DNA of 8,951 nucleotides from Bacillota bacterium (GTDB lineage Bacteria; Bacillota; Clostridia; Acetivibrionales; DSM-1351). The notes below the pieces were generated by a model. That model had not been told where the DNA came from and made no database searches. It saw only the letters and a list, made by a program, of their open reading frames with translations. The translations under genes were made by a program, and so were the position numbers. How positions within the stretch are numbered: the stretch's first letter is position 1; each line of letters opens with the position of its first letter. The stretch spans positions 1 to 8,951 of the forward strand of contig JAEYWA010000186.1 in NCBI GenBank assembly GCA_023431385.1, written 5' to 3'. Positions 1 through 4,433 of this stretch are shown one piece after another.

Positions 1-76
1 GGTTTCTAATTGTAAAGCATAACGCCGCACTCAGTGCAGGCAGCAGAATAGCTGCCAGTAATAAATACCAATCCAC
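1..76 (-). CDS. N-terminus of a membrane protein (partial, cut by window edge)
   Basis: Only the first 25 codons are visible, reading leftwards from a GTG start at 74-76. They translate to MDWYLLLAAILLPALSAALC followed by FTIRN, a single strongly hydrophobic segment with a short non-basic N-terminus. The start is supported by an AAGGAGAA ribosome binding site at 83-90, six bases upstream, and by a good promoter at 260-288. A short polar start leading into an LLL..ILLP..SA helix resembles the first transmembrane helix of antiporter-like subunits (NuoL/NuoN, HyfB, MrpA/MrpD types). It is too short to assign, and any polytopic membrane protein or a signal anchor is possible. That a gene starts here is fairly secure; the family is a guess. 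Confidence 0.55.
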   Translation of the reverse strand, partial: MDWYLLLAAILLPALSAALCFTIRN

Positions 77-259
77 AGCTAATTCTCCTTTCAAAATGTT
101 ATTTTAACCCCTTATATTTTTTAAGAACCACCACTATAAAAATGCCTAATTAATAGTGATTATTCATAAAATACTAATTCTATATAATTAAATACGGATT
201 TGTTGTATATCAATTGCTTAACAAAATACATAAGTCCACAGAGACATATCTCGTTTTAA

Positions 260-288
260 ATCATAATTAGAAACGGTCACTTAGTCAA
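260..288 (-). promoter_or_regulatory. Sigma-A promoter for the leftmost minus-strand gene
   Basis: On the minus strand a -35 box TTGACT (283-288) is followed after exactly 17 bases by a -10 box TATGAT (260-265). Each matches the consensus at five of six positions. Transcription would start near 253, giving a leader of about 175 bases before the GTG at 76. The leader contains a small GAGA/TCTC hairpin close to the start and a six-base CACTAT/ATAGTG stem at 132-158. Neither resembles a riboswitch I know. Confidence 0.55.
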
Positions 289-657
289 TCTTTCTTAAAG
301 TTAAATAAAATAGTCAATTATTACTTTTATCGACAATACTCACTCAATGTCGTCCGCTTATTATTTTACAATAAAATTAAAAAAATTGAAAGCAAAAAGC
401 CCATATTTCTAGGGGATTTAAATAAAAATTTGAATATTGTATACATACTTTACTATATGCTCCCAAAAGATGTAATGATTACAACGATTCTCAAATAAAT
501 AGAACTTTTGAGGTAACTGACATGTACTACCTGCGCAGCTCCTGGCAGAAAAGTAATTTTTTCTATCTTTACACTAAATAAGCAATTGGCTAATATATGA
601 AATATATAAAATATATTTTTATGAAATTCGCTGACACTAAACCACATAAATTAATAG
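289..657. other. A+T-rich intergenic region without a supported gene
   Basis: This spacer separates the divergently transcribed leftmost gene and the ytvI-like gene. It is strongly A+T-rich apart from a short G+C-richer patch around 527-548. A weak CCC/GGG hairpin at 400-415 is followed on the minus strand by TTTTTGC and could be a poor terminator, but no convincing gene ends there. A 64-codon minus-strand frame at 453-647 has no ribosome binding site and is not called. Confidence 0.5.
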
Positions 658-663
658 TATAAT
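658..663 (+). promoter_or_regulatory. Possible -10 box upstream of ytvI-like gene
   Basis: A perfect TATAAT lies 46 bases before the chosen ATG at 709. No good -35 box sits at the normal distance: CTGACA at 631-636 is 21 bases away. A CATAAATT at 645-652 matches the Bacillus sigma-E -10 consensus CATACAAT at six of eight positions. That would suit a sporulation gene, but no convincing matching -35 is visible. The active promoter therefore remains open. Confidence 0.3.
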
Positions 664-708
664 AGTAATAGTGGTCTAATGCAAAACCCTTTTAAACTCG
701 GAGGAACT

Positions 709-1770
709 ATGGAGATTTGGGACAAATATAAGGGCACAATTAAAAAAGTTGCTCTAATAGTGGTGATTTTCGCTTTTATATATTTTTCAATCAAATATTT
801 TTTACCCTTTTTTGCACCATTTGTTATAGCTTTTATAGTTTCTTATATTAACGAGCCGGTGATAAGGCTCTTAGTTAAAATTAAAATACCCAGGAAGGTT
901 GCTGCTTGCATATCATTACTGTTTACAATGTCAGTTCTTGCCTTTCTGATAACAATTGGAATTATAAAGTCATATAATGAGTTGACTTCACTTAAGGATA
1001 ACATTAATACCTATTCACTTGATATATCTCACAAGCTGAATCATATGTTGTCCAATTTCACAAACTTCTACAATACTCTCCCAGTTGAGGTTACAGACAC
1101 AGTAACTAAAAATCTGTCCAGTCTGTCAGAGAGGATTACCTCACTGATAACCGCTGTTTTACAGTATGCTATCAATACTGTGTCCTCAATTCCAAGGGTT
1201 ACGGTATTTGCTATTGTAACTATTCTGGGAACCTATTTTATCAGTAGTGACAGAAAAGCTATATCGTCCTTTTTCTATAGGCAACTACCCTTTTCCTGGA
1301 GAAAACGTATGACTGGAATAAAGAAGGATACCATAAAAGCCCTTGTGGGATATTTCAAAGCCATTCTGATTCTTATGGGCTTTACGTTTATTGAAGTGAG
1401 TGTAGGTCTATTCCTTCTGGATGTTAAATATGCTTTTTTACTTGCGTTAATTGTTGCTTTATCCGATGCTATTCCAATCGTCGGAACAGGTGTTGTTATG
1501 CTCCCCTGGATACTTTGGAATGTTTTTACCGGTAATATGCCGCTGGCCTTCGGACTGGCAATAATCTATGTTTTGGGAATACTAATCCGCCAGATAATGG
1601 AGCCAAAAATTATAGGTAGCCAGATCGGTCTGCATCCACTGGTCACTTTGTTAGCAATGTATATAGGTCTGCAGTTTTTCGGCATACTCGGTATGTTTAT
1701 AGGACCTATTTCGATGATTATTGTAAAGAATCTTCAGGATGCAGGCGCTCTGAAGTTGTGGAATGACTAG
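709..1770 (+). CDS. ytvI: YtvI-like sporulation membrane protein, AI-2E transporter family
   Basis: This is a polytopic integral membrane protein of the AI-2E/YtvI family (Pfam PF01594). I start it at ATG 709 (353 residues) because GGAGGA at 700-705 sits just upstream. An in-frame ATG at 679 has no ribosome binding site and would sit almost at the putative transcription start. Hydrophobic segments lie at about 13-48 (two helices), 64-86, 160-180, 210-238, 241-270, 279-295 and 308-340, with a soluble loop at about 88-158. The C-terminal half has the family signature: DAIPIVGTG at 253-261, then EPKIIGSQIGLHPL at 298-311 and a Gly-rich last helix. In Bacillus, YtvI is a mother-cell sporulation membrane protein of unclear function. 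Membership of the AI-2E family is well supported; the YtvI subfamily is likely; the transported substrate is unknown. The gene is convergent with prmC. Confidence 0.85.
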   Translation: MEIWDKYKGTIKKVALIVVIFAFIYFSIKYFLPFFAPFVIAFIVSYINEPVIRLLVKIKIPRKVAACISLLFTMSVLAFLITIGIIKSYNELTSLKDNINTYSLDISHKLNHMLSNFTNFYNTLPVEVTDTVTKNLSSLSERITSLITAVLQYAINTVSSIPRVTVFAIVTILGTYFISSDRKAISSFFYRQLPFSWRKRMTGIKKDTIKALVGYFKAILILMGFTFIEVSVGLFLLDVKYAFLLALIVALSDAIPIVGTGVVMLPWILWNVFTGNMPLAFGLAIIYVLGILIRQIMEPKIIGSQIGLHPLVTLLAMYIGLQFFGILGMFIGPISMIIVKNLQDAGALKLWND

Positions 1771-1819
1771 AAACTCGGGGATTGTGTTTGGAAGGATAGT
1801 ATATTTTACGAGAATATTA

Positions 1820-1845
1820 ACTTGTACTTCCACATTGTTACAAGT
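1820..1845. other. Inverted repeat between convergent ytvI-like gene and prmC
   Basis: A perfect seven-base inverted repeat, ACTTGTA (1820-1826) and TACAAGT (1839-1845), with a 12-base loop overlaps the prmC stop codon. It lies in the 67-base gap between the two convergent genes, where a bidirectional terminator would be expected. Neither strand has a U-tract after it, so it is at best a weak terminator or RNA-stabilising hairpin. Confidence 0.3.
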
Positions 1846-2722
1846 CACACTCGCCTTCCTTCAGCCTTCCAACAACGACCCTGTTATTTCCCCCATAATC
1901 TTTAATTAAAGTAATACTGTGAAAGCTGCTTTCCATCAGCTTACTTACGCTCTCGCCCTGGTTATAGCCTATTTCCAGTGCAAGATATCCGTCTGTCACC
2001 AGGTACTTCGGCGCCTCTTCAACTATCCTTCTGTAAAAAGTAAGTCCGTCTGCGCCGCCATCCAGGGCGATGTAAGGTTCATAGTCCCTGACCTCACTTT
2101 GGAGTTGTTCTACTGTAGCAGTTTCAATGTATGGAGGATTACTGGTAATAATATCAAACCTCGTCTCAAACCTCGCCCCACTGTTCAGTGCCTCGAATAA
2201 ATCACCTCTGTGGAACCCCACTCTGCTTTTAACTCCTGCCCGCCCAGCATTAATTCCGGCAATTTCCAATGCAGCCTTTGATACATCACAAGCAGTAACC
2301 CTGGCTTCCGGACAGTAATATGCTATACTGACCGCTATACAGCCGGAGCCTGTGCACATATCCAGGACTCTTGTATCCTGCCTGCCGAGTTCTCGAATCA
2401 GCTCTATGCACTTTTCCACCAATATTTCAGTATCCTGCCTTGGTATCAATACAGCCGGACTAACCTTAAATCGAAGAGACATAAACTCAGTCTCGTCCAG
2501 CAGGTATTGCAAAGGTATTTTTTCAGTCCTTCCTTTCAACAGCCTTGTTACCTCATCAATTTCAGCTGCCTTAAGTACCCTGTCATCATGGGAAATTAAA
2601 TATGCCCTGTTACATTTCAGAACATGACATAGTATAACCCCGGCTTCCACAACCGGGGTCTCAATTCCTGCATTCTTTAAAGTTTCAGTCGCATATCGCA
2701 GTAACTCTTTTATCGTACTCAT
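1838..2722 (-). CDS. prmC: Peptide chain release factor N5-glutamine methyltransferase
   Basis: PrmC transfers a methyl group from S-adenosylmethionine to the glutamine of the GGQ motif of release factors RF1 and RF2, in the cytoplasm. The 294-residue length is typical. The N-terminal substrate-binding helical domain spans about 1-85 and includes EKIPLQYLL at 67-75. The hallmark LIPRQDTE is at 92-99. The Rossmann methyltransferase domain has the SAM-binding loop DMCTGSG at 121-127, an acidic strand end ACDVS at 144-148, and the catalytic SNPPYI at 194-199, whose NPPY binds the target glutamine. A cysteine (C123) sits in the SAM loop where many homologues have Gly. ATG at 2722 is preceded by AGAGGA at 2726-2731, only three bases away. 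The gene follows yqhQ by 197 bases, filled by a structured spacer. prfA, a frequent partner, is not downstream. Confidence 0.95.
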   Translation of the reverse strand: MSTIKELLRYATETLKNAGIETPVVEAGVILCHVLKCNRAYLISHDDRVLKAAEIDEVTRLLKGRTEKIPLQYLLDETEFMSLRFKVSPAVLIPRQDTEILVEKCIELIRELGRQDTRVLDMCTGSGCIAVSIAYYCPEARVTACDVSKAALEIAGINAGRAGVKSRVGFHRGDLFEALNSGARFETRFDIITSNPPYIETATVEQLQSEVRDYEPYIALDGGADGLTFYRRIVEEAPKYLVTDGYLALEIGYNQGESVSKLMESSFHSITLIKDYGGNNRVVVGRLKEGECDL

Positions 2723-2734
2723 AGTTCCTCTTAT

Positions 2735-2760
2735 AACAAAGGGGCAAAGCCACTTTTGTT
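2735..2760 (-). promoter_or_regulatory. Hairpin just upstream of the prmC ribosome binding site
   Basis: On the minus strand the two arms form about 11 base pairs (including one G-U pair and one bulged base) around a three-base loop. The arms are AACAAAAG-GGC and GCC-CCTTTGTT. The hairpin ends four bases before the AGAGGA ribosome binding site. No U-tract follows, so it is not a normal terminator. It could affect translation initiation, protect the processed mRNA 5' end, or be one arm of the larger structure at 2758-2857. Confidence 0.4.
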
Positions 2761-2857
2761 GCGCATGTGCCAGTGACCTGTCACACTGGGCCTTTTCCCC
2801 CTACGATAATGTTTTCATTGCACTAATTAGCCAAAGAAAACTTGGCACGCGCATAAC
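2758..2857 (-). ncRNA. Candidate structured leader RNA of prmC (unknown family)
   Basis: The yqhQ-prmC spacer is clearly richer in G+C than other gaps in this window and holds nested inverted repeats. Fifteen-base arms at 2758-2772 and 2843-2857 can pair at 13 of 15 positions, including a perfect GTGCCA/TGGCAC. Inside are a GUUUUC/GAAAAC stem (minus strand) and a CCAGTG/CACTGG stem near 2770-2789. The latter shares bases with the long stem, so the two would be alternatives. A GCCAAG/TTTGGC hairpin at about 2830-2846 also competes with it. I do not recognise a T-box, c-di-GMP, preQ1 or other known riboswitch consensus. Orientation is assumed from the neighbouring genes. An inactive mobile repeat is a second explanation. 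Confidence 0.33.
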
Positions 2858-2919
2858 TAATAGTTTTTATTGTCTAGGAAAACTTTCATATATATCTTAT
2901 ACGCTTTTAACTTATATAA

Positions 2920-3855
2920 TTATTTTCCCCACTCATCACTGCTGCTTTCAGCAGGAATTACTTCCTTAAAAGCAGCTATGGCAACCTCAATCTGGCTGTC
3001 ATCGGGTTCTCTGGTAGTAAAGGACTGGAACATAAGACCCGGTGCGCTGAATATTTTGAACAACCAGTTATCATGCTTTATAGCAAACTTTATAGCCTCA
3101 AGAGATACACCAGCTACCAAAGGTACAAGCAGTATCCTTATCAATGCATTAATAAACACATTATGCCAGCCGGTAAAAGAAAATATCAATATACTTATTA
3201 TCATAATAGTAAAGAACAAAGAAGTTCCACAGCGCGGGTGCTTAGTCGTGTATTTCCTTACATTCTCAACTGTAAGCTCGTCATTATTCTCATAACAGTG
3301 AATTGTTTTATGCTCGGCCCCGTGGTATTCCCAGACTCTTCTCATGTCCTTAAGCAGTGAAACCAAAGCCAGATAGCCTATAAACAAACCCACCCTAATG
3401 GCTCCCTCAATCAGGTTAAGTACAATTACTCCTGATTGGGAATCACTGTCTATGGGAATAAAATTGGCTATAAAGTTTGGAAGCAATATAAAAAGCCCAA
3501 CACTAAAAACGATAGAAAGTACTACTGAAAAATAAATTGCTATATCTGCTATCTTATCGCCCAATTTTGCGTCCAGCCATTTTTCAAATTTGGAGGGTTC
3601 ATATTTTCCGTCATCCTCAAGGTCAACGAATTCTGCGGAATACATCAAGGCTTTTACACCGATAACCATTTGAGAAAAGAGGTTTACTGCTCCTCTTACA
3701 ACGGGTATTTTCGAAAGTGTACCCTTTTTCTTCTGAGGTTTTTTGTCAATTATTATTTCACCGTCAGGCTTTCTTATGGCTGTAGCCCTGAATTCCGGCC
3801 CTATCATCAATAAACCCTCGAGCAAAGCCTGACCGCCGATAGTTGTCTTTTTCAC
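2920..3855 (-). CDS. yqhQ: DUF1385 family membrane protein (YqhQ-like)
   Basis: A 311-residue member of the DUF1385 family (Pfam PF07136), named YqhQ in Bacillus; its biochemical role is unknown. The N-terminus carries the conserved GGQALLEGLLMIGP at 7-20, followed by a basic stretch at 38-49. Hydrophobic segments lie at about 103-131, 143-168, 211-228 and 233-256. Between the second and third comes the family motif YHGAEHKTI at 177-185, then HPRCGTS at 206-212. These His/Glu/Cys residues look like a possible metal or catalytic site, which is inference. The start is GTG at 3853-3855, preceded by a full AGGAGG at 3861-3866. An overlapping ATG one base upstream in another frame reads into an immediate TGA. 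The gene has its own promoter (3933-3961) after the rpmE terminator and probably heads a transcript with prmC. Confidence 0.9.
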   Translation of the reverse strand: MKKTTIGGQALLEGLLMIGPEFRATAIRKPDGEIIIDKKPQKKKGTLSKIPVVRGAVNLFSQMVIGVKALMYSAEFVDLEDDGKYEPSKFEKWLDAKLGDKIADIAIYFSVVLSIVFSVGLFILLPNFIANFIPIDSDSQSGVIVLNLIEGAIRVGLFIGYLALVSLLKDMRRVWEYHGAEHKTIHCYENNDELTVENVRKYTTKHPRCGTSLFFTIMIISILIFSFTGWHNVFINALIRILLVPLVAGVSLEAIKFAIKHDNWLFKIFSAPGLMFQSFTTREPDDSQIEVAIAAFKEVIPAESSSDEWGK

Positions 3856-3866
3856 ATTAACCTCCT

Positions 3867-3901
3867 AAGCCACGATAGCGGCTTTTACACTTTTGTGGCT
3901 T
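3867..3901 (-). promoter_or_regulatory. Hairpin abutting the yqhQ ribosome binding site
   Basis: The seven-base arms AAGCCAC and GTGGCTT enclose a 21-base loop in the yqhQ leader. The 3' arm ends directly against the AGGAGG. The leader starts near 3926. The sequence CAAAGCCACAAAAGTG shares a consensus with the hairpin in front of prmC, described in the findings. Confidence 0.35.
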
Positions 3902-3932
3902 TGACACTTAATAGTTAGTTTCTCTAAGGCTC

Positions 3933-3961
3933 ATATTAAAGCAATTATTTCGGCAAGTCAA
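3933..3961 (-). promoter_or_regulatory. Sigma-A promoter for yqhQ (and probably prmC)
   Basis: On the minus strand a TTGACT -35 box (3956-3961) is followed by a 17-base spacer and a TAATAT -10 box (3933-3938). The predicted start near 3926 leaves a leader of about 70 bases. The promoter lies just downstream of the rpmE terminator, so yqhQ forms a separate transcription unit. Confidence 0.55.
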
Positions 3962-3979
3962 TTGTTTTAGGATGATTAA

Positions 3980-4008
3980 ACAAAAGACTGGGAAAATAAT
4001 TCCCAGTC
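3980..4008 (-). terminator. Intrinsic terminator of rpmE
   Basis: On the minus strand the perfect nine-base stem GACTGGGAA/TTCCCAGTC (4000-4008 with 3986-3994) has a five-base loop and is followed by TTTTGT (3980-3985). It starts 16 bases after the rpmE stop. This is the clearest Rho-independent terminator in the window. Confidence 0.88.
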
Positions 4009-4024
4009 CTTTAATGTCTCATTA

Positions 4025-4234
4025 TTAAGCGTTATCAACAATACCATATTTCTTTTTAAACTTATCAACACGTCCACCGGTATCAATGAGTTTCTGCCTT
4101 CCTGTAAAGAAAGGATGACACTTTGAACAAATTTCAACGTGAAGGGCTTTCTTAGTAGAACCAGTAGTAAAAGTTTCGCCGCATGCACACTTAACAACTG
4201 CTTCAGCGTAATCTGGATGTATTCCTTCTTTCAT
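4025..4234 (-). CDS. rpmE: 50S ribosomal protein L31, zinc-binding type
   Basis: L31 (bL31) sits on the large ribosomal subunit and contributes to a bridge with the small subunit. At 69 residues it has the normal length. It begins MKEGIHPDY as the family does. Cysteines C16, C18, C36 and C39 (CAC and CSKC) form the zinc site, marking the zinc-containing form rather than the zinc-independent YtiA/RpmE2 paralogue made under zinc starvation. HPFFTGRQ at 40-47 is another family signature. ATG at 4234 is preceded by AAGGTGA at 4241-4247. It lies between rho and yqhQ, with its own promoter at 4333-4361 and a strong terminator, so it can be expressed as a single-gene unit. In Firmicutes, zinc-type L31 can act as a zinc store. 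Confidence 0.97.
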   Translation of the reverse strand: MKEGIHPDYAEAVVKCACGETFTTGSTKKALHVEICSKCHPFFTGRQKLIDTGGRVDKFKKKYGIVDNA

Positions 4235-4256
4235 TGCTTTTCACCTTCTTTCAAAG

Positions 4257-4279
4257 AAAATTGAAACGTCCTCAATTTT
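4257..4279 (-). promoter_or_regulatory. Hairpin in the rpmE leader
   Basis: A perfect eight-base inverted repeat AAAATTGA/TCAATTTT with a seven-base loop lies ten bases upstream of the rpmE ribosome binding site, within a leader of about 90 bases. It is A+T-rich and would be only moderately stable. Ribosomal protein genes often use leader structure for autoregulation, but nothing here proves that. Confidence 0.3.
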
Positions 4280-4332
4280 TTATATATTCAACGTACGAAT
4301 GTACTAAGTTGCGTATTAAAGAGGCAAGTGAT

Positions 4333-4361
4333 ATTTTAACATAAATCTCGTTCTCCCGCAA
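4333..4361 (-). promoter_or_regulatory. Extended -10 promoter for rpmE
   Basis: The minus strand reads TTGCGG (4356-4361), 17 bases, then TAAAAT (4333-4338), with TGT just before the -10 giving an extended -10 element. The weak -35 is compensated by the TG motif. Transcription would start near 4326. It lies in the gap after rho, so rpmE need not depend on rho transcription. Confidence 0.5.
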
Positions 4362-4433
4362 TACCCTTTTTGATTATTGGACCCAATCAATGTTGTTCCA
4401 ATTAATTCCATCCTCAATTTTGGCTATCACCCT

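Noticed and set aside
453..647. A 64-codon minus-strand open frame, followed downstream by a weak hairpin and T-tract.
   Set aside because: There is no ribosome binding site before its ATG, no recognisable domain, and it runs through the ytvI upstream region. The hairpin at 400-415 has only about five base pairs with a bulge.
679..708. The upstream in-frame ATG of the ytvI-like gene.
   Set aside because: No ribosome binding site precedes it, whereas GGAGGA precedes ATG 709, and the family starts just before the first membrane helix.
1820..1845. Bidirectional terminator between ytvI-like gene and prmC.
   Set aside because: The stem is perfect over seven bases, but neither side has a U-tract and it overlaps the prmC stop, so it is reported only as an inverted repeat.
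2723..2919. Known riboswitch or T-box upstream of prmC.
   Set aside because: No T-box GGGTGG-type sequence, GNRA-tetraloop c-di-GMP core or other consensus I know is present, so it is left as an unnamed structured region.
4370..4390. Inverted repeat TTGATT/AATCAA after rho as a rho terminator.
   Set aside because: No U-tract follows on the minus strand, where AAAAGGG follows instead. I find no clear intrinsic terminator for rho.
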